Positions 26,329 through 36,651 are shown, numbered from the stretch's first letter. The stretch: 64,000 nt of DNA from Thalassospira sp. (GCF_030690045.1 NZ_JAUYHK010000001.1:1-64000); one strand, 5' to 3'. The notes: generated by a model from the letters alone, not told the origin. Numbers and translations are program-made.

Positions 26329-27726
26329 TTATGCGGCCTTGCGCGTACGATGCAGCACGGCAAAAAGTTCAAGATGCGGCGACCATAAAAACTGATCAAC
26401 CGGAATCACCTGTGACAATTCGTAACCACCATCCCGCAATTCCTTGATATCGCGGGAAAAAGTTGCCGGATTGCATGATACGGCAATGATCCATTCCGGC
26501 CCGGAAACTGCCAGAATCTCACATTGTGCCTGCGCCCCGGCCCGCGGCGGGTCAAACAGCACAAGATCAACCCCCTTGAAATCATCGGCATTCAGCGGAC
26601 GGCGAAACAGATCGCGTTGCAGCACATCAATCGTCGCCTTGGACTGCCCGGCGGCAGATTGCAGATTTCGTACCGCCGCCAGATCGCTTTCGACCGCCAT
26701 CACCCGGCGACGGTCGCCTGCCAGTGCCAGCGTAAAGGTAAAACTGCCAATCCCGGAAAACAGGTCAATCACATGGCGGGCCGGAATATCGCGCAGGGCA
26801 TTGGAAATCGCAGTGGTCAGGGCGGTTTCCCCGTCCTGTGTCGCTTGCAAAAATCCGCCCGCCGGGAGCGGCACGGCAATGCCGGAAAAATGCACCTGCG
26901 GGGTGCGGCGCATTGCAACCGGTTCGGGCACGCCATTCCCGATTTTCCAGCTTAACCGTGCCAGATCCTGTTGTTCGGCCAGTTCGGCCAACCCCTGACG
27001 CAGGGTTAAATCCGGTTCGCCCGAGGCACTCAGCACCACATCCAGACCGTTTTCACACAAGGTTACAAAGGCCTCGGAAACCTGTTTGGCTGCCGCCGGT
27101 TCACATGCCGACAAAAAAGCCTGCAACGCCCCGCGAAACACCATCAGGGCCGGATGCAACACGGCGCAATCCTGCAAATCAACCACATGATGACTATAAC
27201 GTTCGGCGAAACCGACACTAACCCCGGTTTGGCCGCAATGAACTGAAAATCCGGCACGACGACGGGTTGCCGGGGCCGACACCGCCAGTTCGCCGACAAT
27301 TTTTTCCGCCTGTTCATGGTTGGCAATACCGGCACGCATCACCGCCTGCAAGGCACGGCTGCGTTTCCATGTGCGGTAATCGGCATCGGGCAGATGTTGC
27401 AGGGCGCACCCGCCGCATTTTTCATAATGGCTGCAATGGGCGGCGGCATGGGGGTGCGGGCGGTTGTGAACCGCCACCACATTGGCACCATATCCATCGC
27501 CGCGCCGCTGCGTCAGGCGCAGGCGCACATGATCGCCGGGCAGAACATGGTCGGTATAGGCGATGATTTCCTTGCCATCGGCCAGCGTGACATGGGCAAT
27601 GCCGTCGCCCCGACCGCCGATTTCGGCGATGATGGCATCGGTTTCCGTCCCGATCAAAGGGTCACGTTTGGTCTGGCGTCCTCGTTTGCCGCCCCGTAAA
27701 CGGGGGGCACGCTGGCGGGTCATCAT
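26329..27726 (-). CDS. rlmD: 23S rRNA (uracil-5-)-methyltransferase RumA/RlmD family
   Basis: 465 residues from ATG 27726. It starts with a basic tail and a TRAM domain (about 25-90), then the [4Fe-4S] motif C-x5-C-x2-C in CSHYEKCGGC (with a further Cys later), SAM loop DLFSGIGSFTF, and the catalytic segment VSCNPATFSRD with DPPRAGA before it. This set is diagnostic for m5U methyltransferases of 23S rRNA; which uridine is methylated cannot be read off. GAGAG precedes the chosen ATG; an in-frame GTG at 27756 is less convincing. Confidence 0.92.
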   Translation of the reverse strand: MMTRQRAPRLRGGKRGRQTKRDPLIGTETDAIIAEIGGRGDGIAHVTLADGKEIIAYTDHVLPGDHVRLRLTQRRGDGYGANVVAVHNRPHPHAAAHCSHYEKCGGCALQHLPDADYRTWKRSRALQAVMRAGIANHEQAEKIVGELAVSAPATRRRAGFSVHCGQTGVSVGFAERYSHHVVDLQDCAVLHPALMVFRGALQAFLSACEPAAAKQVSEAFVTLCENGLDVVLSASGEPDLTLRQGLAELAEQQDLARLSWKIGNGVPEPVAMRRTPQVHFSGIAVPLPAGGFLQATQDGETALTTAISNALRDIPARHVIDLFSGIGSFTFTLALAGDRRRVMAVESDLAAVRNLQSAAGQSKATIDVLQRDLFRRPLNADDFKGVDLVLFDPPRAGAQAQCEILAVSGPEWIIAVSCNPATFSRDIKELRDGGYELSQVIPVDQFLWSPHLELFAVLHRTRKAA

Positions 27727-28110
27727 GGCTGGCTCTCTATCCTGTCGGGCCGACACTCCCGCGGGCGGAGGTCTGGCCGGTTTTGTCGGGTTTTATAGGG
27801 TGCCGGGGCGCTTCTGCCTAGGGCATTACGCAAAAACCGGCCTGTTCTTGTGCAATATCCATGTGCAAACCATGTTTTTTTGCTCTTATGGCGTTTCAGG
27901 GGCTTTAATTTCGCGACAAAAGACCCAATAAATCCGATAAGATCAGGAATGCTTCGGGGGCATTGTTTTCCGTTTTGACCGATTTGACACCAACCGGCCG
28001 AATGTCGGAGCGGCATTGTCGCGGCACGACATTTATGATCCAGTTCAGGTCAGTGAGATCGGGGAACCGGAAACACTTTGATAAAAAGATAAAAATATCG
28101 CAGGGAAATC
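27727..28110. other. 384-bp intergenic region before the GGDEF-EAL gene
   Basis: This stretch separates two divergent genes. It contains several T-rich segments, a short ATAAAAAGATAAAAATATC patch just before the ribosome site (GGGAAATC) and no open frame with coding character. I recognise no known riboswitch or ncRNA. It may carry both promoters. Confidence 0.5.
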
Positions 28111-30717
28111 ATGGAAGAAACCGACCAGACACCGGACGAAGAACGCCGTTCCGAAACCCCGCGCATCCGGGTACAGGCGGTGTTGGCCGCCTTGCTCAGT
28201 TGTCTGGTCATTGCCAGTGCGACATGGGTTGTCTGGCGCAATGTGCAGGATACCCGCAATACATCTCTGACATCATCCGCACGCATACTGGCCGACAGTC
28301 TGGGACAGCAGATCGCACGGGTGGTACAGAACAATATCTATCTGCTCGAAAGTTTTGCCGATAACTGGCAGGCTGGCCCGCCGGTCGATGAACGCAGCTA
28401 TCTGAGCATCGCCACCCCGCTTCAGTCCCGGTTTCCGGCCTTGCAGGCGATCAACTGGATCACCCCGAATTACATCATTCTCTATGTCGCTCCGATCAAG
28501 GGCAATGTTCCGGCCATGGGGGCCGATTTGAAACGCCATCCGGTTGCCGGACCGGTTCTGGACATGGCATTCGATCAGCGCCGCACCCAGGTCACCCCGA
28601 CCATCGAACTGTTGCAGGGCGGGCGTGGTTTTGCCACCTATATTCCGGTACTGTCCGCCGAAGGTCAGGTGATTGGCATCATCAATGGTGTGGTGCGCAT
28701 TCGCTCGTTGCTGGGCGAGGTTCTGAATGAAAGCTATGTGTCCAATCATACAGTCCGCATTCGCGAAAAGGACACCGTGCTGTTTGAACTGATCAGCGAA
28801 GGGCAAAACGACTCGATCATTGAAACCGCAACCATTGATGTCGCCGGGCGCATCTGGCACATTGATGTCTCAACCGATCCGGCCTATCTGGCCGAAGGCA
28901 GCCTGACGCCCGACATGATTGGCGTGGGTGGCGGCGTCCTCAGCATCCTGTTCGGGGTATTTGTGTTTTGGCTGGCCAATCGCATGCCCTCAACTGATCG
29001 GCGTAAACTCCATCATTTTCGGCCCCACGAAAATATCAGCGATTTGGCCATGACCCTGACCCGGGCCGACGGCCATTTGAAATTTATGTCACCGGAAACT
29101 GCCGAATTTTTTGATTTGCGCGAAGAAGATTATGGCTTTATCCGGCTTTACAATCTGGCCCCGGAATTTCAAACCGATGGGACGGCATCGCGCCGCGCCC
29201 AGGAAAAAATGTTGCTGGCGATTGGCAACGGTGAAGATGAAATCCGCCGTGAATGGGTGGTCCGAAGTGCCGAGGGAATTCATGTCGTCTGTGATCTGGC
29301 GATTACCCCGTCAAAACATTTTCCCGATTGCGTGGATATCGTTCTGCATCACAATCCAGCGGCCAATGCGGCTGTAAACCGGCTGCGTTATCTTGCCACC
29401 CACGACCCGCTGACCGGATTGCCCAACCGGGCGCTGTTTGATGATCGCCTCAATCAGGCAGTGGCACATGCCAAACGTTATGAAAAACTTTTGGCCGTTC
29501 TGGTGGTTGATATCGACAATTTCCGCGCCATCAATGATCGTTTCGGGTCCGCTGTCGGGGACGAGGCCCTGCGCACCATTTCCGGGCGGCTGCGGGCGAC
29601 CGTCCGTGAAAAAGACACCTGTGGGCGGTTTGCAGGCGACATGTTTGCCATCATCGCCACCGACCTGTCCGAGGCCGAAGGCGCCGCCCTTGTAGCCGAA
29701 CGGATTGTCGAGGCGGTATCGCAACCGATCCCGGCGGGCACCAATGAAATCCGCCTGCATGTCAGTGTCGGTGTGGCCCTGTATCCCAATGATGCGCGTG
29801 CGCCGTCGCAATTGCTGGCCAATGCGGATGCCGCCATGTATCGCGCCCAGAAATCGGCGGAATCGTCTTATTGTTTCTTTGTCGAGACCATGAACAATGT
29901 GATGCATGCCCGCCTGTCGATGGAAACGCAGTTGCGCCGTGCGGTGGATGAACACCGTTTTGTTCTGGAATATCAGCCGCGTTTCCGGATTTCGGACCGC
30001 AGCCTCACCGGGTTCGAGGCCTTGTTGCGCTGGATAGATGACAGCGGCAAATTGCGTCTGCCCGCCGATTTCCTTGCCGTTGCCGACCGTACCGGCCTGC
30101 TGGCCCCGATGGGACGCTGGATCGTCACAACAATCTGTGAACAGATCGCCACATGGCGCGACGAAGGATATGTCGAGGTACCGATTGCCCTGAATGTATC
30201 GGGACGGCAATTTATCCAGGCCGATCTGGTCAAAACCATTGTCGAGACCACCACCCGCACCGACATACAACCGGGCATGATTGAAATCGAGGTTTCCGAA
30301 GAAATCGCGATGCGCGACCCGGAACGTTCGCTGGGCCAGTTTTATCGCTATGCCGAGGCTGGCATTGGCCTGACCCTGGATCAGTTCGGGGCCAATTCGT
30401 CGTCGCTGCGCTATCTGAAACGGTTCCCGGTACAGCGGATCAAACTGTCCAAGACCCTGTTTGACATGGAACTGGACGAGCAGCCGGAAAACGGTGTTCT
30501 GAATCCGGCCATCCGCCTGTGCAAAAGCCTTAATCGCCGGGTGGTCGCCGTCGGGGTTGAAACCGAGGATCAGTTGGCAATGTTGAAATCCGCTGATTGT
30601 GATGAATTGCAGGGATTTTTGCTGGCCCGCCCGGTCAGCGGCGATGAAACCACATCGTTTCTCACCAAAATTTCCGCGCCAGACATCAAGCCCGCAAAGA
30701 AAACCAAGCCTGCCTAA
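28111..30717 (+). CDS. Membrane GGDEF-EAL protein with both catalytic motifs degenerate
   Basis: 868 residues. N-terminal membrane helix (about 22-44), a periplasmic CHASE-like sensor (about 45-265), a second helix (about 268-290), a PAS-like region, then GGDEF and EAL domains. GGDEF reads AGDMF (508-512). EAL itself is intact (636-638, EALLRW), as is the Asn of ALNVSG, but DDFG reads DQFG (757-760), the downstream KID reads KLS and AEGVE reads AVGVE. The protein is therefore likely a non-catalytic c-di-GMP effector or sensor rather than a cyclase or phosphodiesterase. What it regulates is unknown; the nearest genes are rlmD and mgtE. Confidence 0.9.
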   Translation: MEETDQTPDEERRSETPRIRVQAVLAALLSCLVIASATWVVWRNVQDTRNTSLTSSARILADSLGQQIARVVQNNIYLLESFADNWQAGPPVDERSYLSIATPLQSRFPALQAINWITPNYIILYVAPIKGNVPAMGADLKRHPVAGPVLDMAFDQRRTQVTPTIELLQGGRGFATYIPVLSAEGQVIGIINGVVRIRSLLGEVLNESYVSNHTVRIREKDTVLFELISEGQNDSIIETATIDVAGRIWHIDVSTDPAYLAEGSLTPDMIGVGGGVLSILFGVFVFWLANRMPSTDRRKLHHFRPHENISDLAMTLTRADGHLKFMSPETAEFFDLREEDYGFIRLYNLAPEFQTDGTASRRAQEKMLLAIGNGEDEIRREWVVRSAEGIHVVCDLAITPSKHFPDCVDIVLHHNPAANAAVNRLRYLATHDPLTGLPNRALFDDRLNQAVAHAKRYEKLLAVLVVDIDNFRAINDRFGSAVGDEALRTISGRLRATVREKDTCGRFAGDMFAIIATDLSEAEGAALVAERIVEAVSQPIPAGTNEIRLHVSVGVALYPNDARAPSQLLANADAAMYRAQKSAESSYCFFVETMNNVMHARLSMETQLRRAVDEHRFVLEYQPRFRISDRSLTGFEALLRWIDDSGKLRLPADFLAVADRTGLLAPMGRWIVTTICEQIATWRDEGYVEVPIALNVSGRQFIQADLVKTIVETTTRTDIQPGMIEIEVSEEIAMRDPERSLGQFYRYAEAGIGLTLDQFGANSSSLRYLKRFPVQRIKLSKTLFDMELDEQPENGVLNPAIRLCKSLNRRVVAVGVETEDQLAMLKSADCDELQGFLLARPVSGDETTSFLTKISAPDIKPAKKTKPA

Positions 30718-30735
30718 ACCTGAAGAAGACCGGAG

Positions 30736-32142
30736 TTACAGCAGGAAAATCGCCGCCAGCCCCAGAAAGGCGAAAAATCCGACCACATCGGTGATCGTGG
30801 TCAGAAACACCGACGAGGACACCGCCGGGTCAACCCCGGCGCGTTCCAACCCCAGTGGAATCAGCGCCCCGGACAATCCGGCGACCACCAGATTGATGAT
30901 CATCGCCGCCCCGATCACCGCCCCCAGCTGCACATCATCAAACCACCACCATGTGATCCCCCCGGCCAGAATGGCAAAGGCAATACCATTCAGCGCCCCG
31001 ACCGAAAGTTCCTTGCGTACCACCCGCCACGCATTGGTTTTGGTCAATTCACGGGTGGCAATGGCACGCACTGCCACTGTCAGGGTTTGCGTCCCGGCAT
31101 TACCGCCCATCGAGGCAACAATCGGCATCAGAACGGCAAGGGCGACCAGACGCTGAATCGTGCCTTCAAAGGCACCAATCACCGCCGATGCGGCAATCGC
31201 CGTGCCCAGATTAACCAAAAGCCAGGTAAAGCGCGATTTGGTGGTATCAAAAATGGCACTGGAAAGGTCATCTTCCTCGCCGACACCGGCCATACGCATC
31301 ATGTCTTCTTCATATTCTTCGTCAATCACGTCCACCACGTCATCGACCGTAATCACCCCGACCAGACGACCGCTGTCATCGACCACCGGTGCGGAAATCA
31401 GGTCGCGTTGCCGGAACAGATGGGCGACATTTTCCTGTTCATCGGTAACGATGATCGTCCGCATATTGTCGGTTTCCATGACATCGCGGATCAGCACCGG
31501 GCGGTTGGTCCGAATGGCACGCGACAGCGGCACCATCCCCACCGGGCGATAGCGCGGATCAACGACAATGATGTCATAAAAATCTTCGGGCAGGTTTTTG
31601 GCCGACCGCAGAAAATCGATGGTCTGGCCGACCGACCAGTAATCGGGAATCGCCACCAGTTCGCGCTGCATGATGCGCCCGGCGGTATATTCCGGATAAG
31701 ACAGCGCTTCTTCAATCCGGGCGCGTTCCAGATCGGACAACGCGCCCAGCAATTCCCGCTGGTCTTCTTCTTCCATATCCTCGATGACTTCGACCACGTC
31801 ATCGGAATCCAGCTCGGAAATCGCCTCGGCAACGGCCTGTGTGCCCAGTTGCCCAATGACTTCCTCGCGCAGTTCATCATCAAGTTCGGTCAGAAGTTCG
31901 GGATCGAAATCGGCACGGATGATTTCGACAAGTTGCTGGCGTTGCGCACTGCCTGCCCATCCCAAAAGATCGGCGATATCGGCAAAATGCAGTTCACCCA
32001 CCAGTTCCTCGACCCGGACAAGATCCTCGTCATACAGGGCATCCAGAATCTCGCGGGCATATTCCGGGGTCAAATCGACATAATCGTCGCCGGATGCGGG
32101 CGCAGTCGTCGCGCGATCTGCTTGTGTGACATCATCGGTCAT
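30736..32142 (-). CDS. mgtE: Magnesium transporter MgtE
   Basis: 468 residues. Acidic N-domain of about 130 residues (helical, AREILDALYDEDLVRVEELV), two CBS domains (RIMQRELVAIPDYWSV and IRDVMETDNMRTII), then five membrane helices with the family motif PIVASMGGNAGTQTLTVAVR and the C-terminal ALIPLGLERAGVDPAV. Fits the Mg2+ channel-type transporter whose cytoplasmic domains gate by sensing Mg2+. It is convergent with the GGDEF-EAL gene, with only 18 bp between their stops. Confidence 0.96.
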   Translation of the reverse strand: MTDDVTQADRATTAPASGDDYVDLTPEYAREILDALYDEDLVRVEELVGELHFADIADLLGWAGSAQRQQLVEIIRADFDPELLTELDDELREEVIGQLGTQAVAEAISELDSDDVVEVIEDMEEEDQRELLGALSDLERARIEEALSYPEYTAGRIMQRELVAIPDYWSVGQTIDFLRSAKNLPEDFYDIIVVDPRYRPVGMVPLSRAIRTNRPVLIRDVMETDNMRTIIVTDEQENVAHLFRQRDLISAPVVDDSGRLVGVITVDDVVDVIDEEYEEDMMRMAGVGEEDDLSSAIFDTTKSRFTWLLVNLGTAIAASAVIGAFEGTIQRLVALAVLMPIVASMGGNAGTQTLTVAVRAIATRELTKTNAWRVVRKELSVGALNGIAFAILAGGITWWWFDDVQLGAVIGAAMIINLVVAGLSGALIPLGLERAGVDPAVSSSVFLTTITDVVGFFAFLGLAAIFLL

Positions 32143-32283
32143 CTGCGCCCCCTGATTATTGTTGATCCGGTGTCGATTTGCGACAAACAGCCGTGCCCGA
32201 CATAACTGTCCGGCACGGCTGTTTCTGCGCTATCGCTGCGAACGGGTCAAGCCCTGACCCGTGGCCGGGGTCCGTTACACGAT

Positions 32284-34575
32284 TTAATGACTGCCCTGTT
32301 CCCGCCCGACGGCATCAACCACGGCAATCGCACTCATATTGACCAATCCCCGCACGGTGATTGACGGACTGACGACGTGGGCCGCCTTGGCCGCCCCGAC
32401 CAGAATCGGCCCGACCGGCAACCCATCCCCCAGCATCTTGACCATATTATACGAAATATTGGCCGCATCCAGGGTTGGCATCACCAAAAGATTTGCCGTC
32501 CCCTTCAACATCGAATTGGGGAAAATACGGTCGCGGATTTCCTGGGAAATCGCCGCATCGGCATGCATTTCCCCGTCAATTTCCAGATCGGGGGCCTGAA
32601 TGCGAATCAGTTTGAGCGCATCACGCATCTTGCAGGAAGACGCATTTTCGTGGCTGCCGAAATTGGAATGCGAAATTAGCGCCGCCTTGGGCGTGATCCC
32701 GAACCGTTTGACAACATCGGCCGCCATGATGGCGGTTTCGGCAACATGTTCAGGCGTCGGATCGACCGACACATAGGTATCGGTCAAAAAGAACGTACCG
32801 TGTTTCATGATCATCATATTGACGGTCGAGAAATCCGACACACCCTTTTGCACGCCGACCAGATTGCGGACATAGCGCAAATGGCGCAGGAACCCGCCCT
32901 GACAGCCACATACCATCGCATCGACTTCGCCCCGGCGCAGCATCAGACAGGCAATCACCGTCGGACGGGTCCGGACAATCGCCCGCGCATATTCCGGATT
33001 GATGCCGCGACGGCCCATGATGGTGTGGAAATCCTGCCAATCCTGTTCAAAATGGCGGTTATCCTCCGGATCATGAATTTCGACCTGCACATCAGGCACA
33101 ATACGCAGCCCCAGTTCGGCAATCCGTTCCAGAATGACATCACGCCGCCCGATCAGAACCGGATGGCACACCCCGTCATCGACCAGAACCTGACAGGCCT
33201 GCAAGACACGGCGCGATTCGCCTTCGGGATAAACCACCCGTTTTTTGTGGCTGCGTGCCACATCAAACACCGGTTTCATCACCAGACCGGACCGGAACAC
33301 AAAACCTTCCAGTTGCTGGCGATAGGCATCGAAATCGGTAATCGGGCGTTTGGCAACCCCGCTATCCATCGCCGCCTTGGCGACACGCGGCGGAATTTCC
33401 AGCATCAAACGCGGGTCAAACGGCTTGGGAATCAGATATTCCGGGCCAAATTTCAAGGCTTCGCCGCCATAGGCGGTTGCCACGATATCGGAAACCTCGG
33501 CGGTGGCCAGATCGGCAATCGCCTCGACCGCGGCGATTTTCATCGCCTCGTTAATCTCGGTCGCCGCCACATCCAGCGCGCCCCGAAACAGAAACGGGAA
33601 ACACAGAACGTTATTAACCTGATTTGGGTAATCGGTCCGCCCGGTCGCCATCACCGCATCGGGGCGAATTTCACGCACCAGTTCCGGCGAAACTTCCGGT
33701 GTCGGGTTGGCCAACGCCATGATGATCGGACGTTCGCCCATTTTCATCAATTGTTCCGCACCCAGCACATTGGGCGCCGACAGACCCAGAAAAATATCCG
33801 CCCCTTCGATTACGTCATCCAGGGTTCGGGCATTGGTTTCAATGGCATAGACATCTTTCCACGGGTCCATTTCCTCGACCCGGCCCTTGTGCACCACGCC
33901 AAAACGGTCGGTGACCGTAATGTTTTCCCGCGACAATCCCATCGATACCAGCAAATTCAGGCAGGCCAGCGCCGCCGCCCCGGCACCCGATGTCACAAGG
34001 CGCACATTGGCAATATCCTTGCCCACCACGCGCAGGGCATTGCGCACCGCCGCCGCGACACAAATCGCCGTACCATGCTGGTCATCATGGAAAATCGGAA
34101 TGTTGCAGCGCTTGCGCAATTCTTCTTCAATGATGAAACATTCCGGGGCCTTAATGTCTTCCAAGTTAACGCCCCCGAATGTCGGCTCAAGGGCGGCAAC
34201 AATATCTATGAATTTTTGCGGATCAAGTTCGTTCACTTCCAGATCGAACACATCGATATTGGCGAATTTCTTGAACAGAACCGCCTTGCCTTCCATCACC
34301 GGCTTGGAGGCCAGCGACCCGATCGCACCAAGACCCAAAACCGCCGTACCGTTGGTAATTACGCCCACCAGATTGCCACGCGCGGTATAAAGCGATGCCG
34401 TTTCCGGGTCCTTGACGATTTCCTCGCAGGCAAAGGCCACCCCCGGCGAATAGGCCAAGGCCAGATCGCGCTGATTGGCAAGCATGGTGGTTGCCGTGAC
34501 AGACAATTTCCCCGGCGTGGGATACCGGTGATAATCCAGGGCCGCTTCACGCAGCTTGTCATTTCTGTTGGCCAT
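32284..34575 (-). CDS. maeB: NADP-dependent malic enzyme with phosphotransacetylase-like C-terminus
   Basis: 763 residues. The N-terminal 430 residues are malic enzyme: GNLVGVITNGTAVLGLG, HDDQHGTAICVAAAVRNAL and the dinucleotide loop SGAGAAALACLNLL. The C-terminal 320 residues match a phosphate acetyl/butyryltransferase domain, probably regulatory. It decarboxylates malate to pyruvate with NADP+, supplying NADPH and linking C4 acids to the pyruvate pool; a malyl-CoA lyase gene is also in the window. It has its own promoter region containing an inverted repeat. Confidence 0.96.
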   Translation of the reverse strand: MANRNDKLREAALDYHRYPTPGKLSVTATTMLANQRDLALAYSPGVAFACEEIVKDPETASLYTARGNLVGVITNGTAVLGLGAIGSLASKPVMEGKAVLFKKFANIDVFDLEVNELDPQKFIDIVAALEPTFGGVNLEDIKAPECFIIEEELRKRCNIPIFHDDQHGTAICVAAAVRNALRVVGKDIANVRLVTSGAGAAALACLNLLVSMGLSRENITVTDRFGVVHKGRVEEMDPWKDVYAIETNARTLDDVIEGADIFLGLSAPNVLGAEQLMKMGERPIIMALANPTPEVSPELVREIRPDAVMATGRTDYPNQVNNVLCFPFLFRGALDVAATEINEAMKIAAVEAIADLATAEVSDIVATAYGGEALKFGPEYLIPKPFDPRLMLEIPPRVAKAAMDSGVAKRPITDFDAYRQQLEGFVFRSGLVMKPVFDVARSHKKRVVYPEGESRRVLQACQVLVDDGVCHPVLIGRRDVILERIAELGLRIVPDVQVEIHDPEDNRHFEQDWQDFHTIMGRRGINPEYARAIVRTRPTVIACLMLRRGEVDAMVCGCQGGFLRHLRYVRNLVGVQKGVSDFSTVNMMIMKHGTFFLTDTYVSVDPTPEHVAETAIMAADVVKRFGITPKAALISHSNFGSHENASSCKMRDALKLIRIQAPDLEIDGEMHADAAISQEIRDRIFPNSMLKGTANLLVMPTLDAANISYNMVKMLGDGLPVGPILVGAAKAAHVVSPSITVRGLVNMSAIAVVDAVGREQGSH

Positions 34576-34608
34576 TATAATACCTTTATTTTCAGGTACT
34601 TAATACAC

Positions 34609-34629
34609 CTTAACCTTTTAATGGTTAAG
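34609..34629. promoter_or_regulatory. Inverted repeat upstream of maeB
   Basis: CTTAACC-TTTTAAT-GGTTAAG: perfect 7-bp arms with a 7-nt AT-rich centre, 34 bp before the maeB start codon. Candidate operator; its protein is unknown. Confidence 0.4.
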
Positions 34630-34690
34630 TCCTGATTTTGTTACATAAGCGGGGCTGTCAGCCTAGTCCTGCAAAAGGCAGCACGCAAAC

Positions 34691-34723
34691 GAAAAAACCC
34701 GCCATTTCTGGCGGGTCTTTTTC
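34691..34723 (-). terminator. Terminator after tRNA-Leu
   Basis: The 8-bp stem ACCCGCCA/TGGCGGGT with loop of four is followed on the minus strand by six T. It lies about 32 bp past the CCA end of the tRNA. Confidence 0.82.
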
Positions 34724-34754
34724 ACGAGGGGTCTGGTAGGAACCCCCTGTCATA

Positions 34755-34841
34755 TGGTGCGGTCGAGAAGACTCGAACTTCCACGGTATTTCTACCACAG
34801 CGACCTCAACGCTGCGCGTCTACCAATTCCGCCACGACCGC
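34755..34841 (-). tRNA. tRNA-Leu (anticodon GAG)
   Basis: 87 nt including an encoded CCA. Acceptor arm GCGGTCG pairs with CGACCGC; the anticodon stem CAGCG/CGCTG holds loop TTGAGGT (anticodon GAG); a long variable arm and the T-loop GTTCGAGTC are present, as expected of a class II tRNA. Confidence 0.95.
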
Positions 34842-34961
34842 ATAATATGTTTATCAAAGTCCGCCAAAGCGTATCATAGCGGGCTTGCCTCCCGGCGCAA
34901 AGGGAGATAGCAAAAAGCCCCCCCCTGATCAAGGGGAGTTTTCATTTATTTGTCAGGAAAG

Positions 34962-35639
34962 ATGAAAAGCATCATAATACCCGCACAAAAGCCCGAATGG
35001 CGCATCGCTCCGGCACAGGTTCCCTATCCCGATGCCCTTGCGCAAATGGAAGCCCGCGCCGATGCCATTTATGGCGGAACGGCCGGCGAACTGGTCTGGC
35101 TGGTCGAACATCCACCGCTTTATACCGCTGGCACCAGTGCCGCCCCGGACGATCTGGTCGATCCGGACCGTTTCCCGGTCTATGACGCCGGGCGCGGCGG
35201 GCAATATACCTATCACGGCCCCGGCCAACGCACCGCCTATCTGATGATGGATTTGCGGGTGCGCGGGCGCGATGTACGGGCCTATGTCCATAATCTGGAA
35301 GAATGGATCATCCGCACACTGGCGCTGCTGGGCGTTACCGGCGAACGGCGCAATGGAAGGGTTGGCATCTGGGTGGTGCGCGATGACGGGCGCGAGGAAA
35401 AAATCGCGGCCATCGGGGTGCGTGTGCGCCGCTGGGTGACATTTCATGGCATTGCGATCAATGTGAACCCGGATTTATCCCATTTCGGCGGCATCGTGCC
35501 CTGTGGCATTGCCGGACATGGCGTGACCAGCCTTGCGGATCTGGGCCTGCATGTCACAATGGCAGAACTGGACCATGTGTTGCAGCAAACCTTTGCCGAT
35601 ATTTTCCCGGGAATCCCCGATGACCGCCAGACAGAATGA
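34962..35639 (+). CDS. lipB: Octanoyl-[acyl carrier protein]-protein N-octanoyltransferase
   Basis: 225 residues from ATG 34962 behind AGGAAAG. LipB motifs are in order: [30 protein letters not shown], catalytic Lys in [19 protein letters not shown] and catalytic Cys in [15 protein letters not shown]. It moves octanoyl groups from ACP to lipoyl domains of 2-oxoacid dehydrogenases and the glycine cleavage H protein. The 3' end overlaps the start of the following diguanylate cyclase gene by 20 bp, so the two are translationally coupled. Confidence 0.96.
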   Translation: MKSIIIPAQKPEWRIAPAQVPYPDALAQMEARADAIYGGTAGELVWLVEHPPLYTAGTSAAPDDLVDPDRFPVYDAGRGGQYTYHGPGQRTAYLMMDLRVRGRDVRAYVHNLEEWIIRTLALLGVTGERRNGRVGIWVVRDDGREEKIAAIGVRVRRWVTFHGIAINVNPDLSHFGGIVPCGIAGHGVTSLADLGLHVTMAELDHVLQQTFADIFPGIPDDRQTE

Positions 35640-36651
35640 TCCCTCAGGGCATCCCGGCCCCAAAAACCGGGGCACCGAAATGCCCGACAGCATCGCACGC
35701 GGCAATATGGCGGATGCCGACCGCGACATTCTGGTCGAACTCGATACGGCCCTGTCCGAACATATTGCCTTGCTGCTGGCGTGGAACCGGCGGTTGCTGG
35801 TTGACCCCAACAGCGATACCGCCCCGGACAAGGTGCCGGAAAGGGATTTTGGCGATCATGATCCTGAAAGTCAGGGCGATCATGATTGCAATTTTGGCGC
35901 ATGGTATGCGTTGAATGCCCATAACGGCCTGATTGATCAACCCGCCATGCGGTCCCTTGCCACCACCCACGATCAACTGCATGGCAGCGCCCGACGCCTT
36001 TTGGCCCATCACGACGCCACCGGTCAGGTTGATGCCAGTGAATATGACCAGATGGCCCTGCGCGCCGAATCGTTTTTCGCCCAGATCCGCCGCCTTGAAC
36101 GCGCCTTTCGCATTGCCCGGTCCGATGTCGATCCACTGACCGGCACCTATAACCGCCAGACAATGATGGCCGATCTGGACAGCGAACGCGAACGCGCCAT
36201 CCGCAATGGCACGGCGGCGGCAATTGCCCTGGTCGATCTGGATCATTTCAAGGCCGTCAACGATACCCACGGCCATCAGATTGGCGATATGGTGCTGCAA
36301 ACCGTCGCCGGAATATTGCAATCCCATGTCCGGCCCTTTGACAAGGTGTACCGGTATGGCGGTGAGGAATTCCTGATCAGCCTGCCCAATGCCGATATGC
36401 GGCAAGCCGCCCGGATTCTGGAGCGCTTGCGCCGTGTGATCGAAGCCACACCGGTCCAGCCGGGCAATGGCCTGATTTTGCCGGTCACGGCCTCGATCGG
36501 TGCATCGCCGGTGGCCAACAATCGCAGCACCGCCGAAACCATCGAAAAGGCCGACAAGGCGCTGTATGCCGCCAAACAGGCCGGTCGCAACCGCGTGCGC
36601 GTCTGGCGCAGCGCCAGGGATCGCGGCCAGACTCCTCAAAGCACCCCGTAA
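35620..36651 (+). CDS. CZB-GGEEF diguanylate cyclase (DgcZ-like)
   Basis: 343 residues, soluble. The N-terminal domain (about 25-160) has the zinc-binding CZB pattern: His48 in [11 protein letters not shown], the C-x-F-G-x-W motif at Cys90 (CNFGAWY), then His117 and His121 (THDQLH). The GGDEF domain has the active GGEEF (247-251) and an inhibitory RxxD at 238-241, five residues before it. In E. coli DgcZ, zinc at CZB suppresses c-di-GMP synthesis; the same is likely here. Overlap with lipB links its translation to lipoate metabolism, which is unusual. Confidence 0.9.
   Translation: MTARQNDPSGHPGPKNRGTEMPDSIARGNMADADRDILVELDTALSEHIALLLAWNRRLLVDPNSDTAPDKVPERDFGDHDPESQGDHDCNFGAWYALNAHNGLIDQPAMRSLATTHDQLHGSARRLLAHHDATGQVDASEYDQMALRAESFFAQIRRLERAFRIARSDVDPLTGTYNRQTMMADLDSERERAIRNGTAAAIALVDLDHFKAVNDTHGHQIGDMVLQTVAGILQSHVRPFDKVYRYGGEEFLISLPNADMRQAARILERLRRVIEATPVQPGNGLILPVTASIGASPVANNRSTAETIEKADKALYAAKQAGRNRVRVWRSARDRGQTPQSTP

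Noticed and set aside
32746-34635. Long plus-strand open frame (about 630 codons)
   Set aside because: Antisense to maeB, whose motifs and length are unambiguous; the antisense translation has an abnormal His/Arg/Asn-rich composition.
34922-34936. Hairpin CCCCT-GATCA-AGGGG before lipB
   Set aside because: Short stem, position just before a gene start with no gene ending there; too weak to call a terminator.
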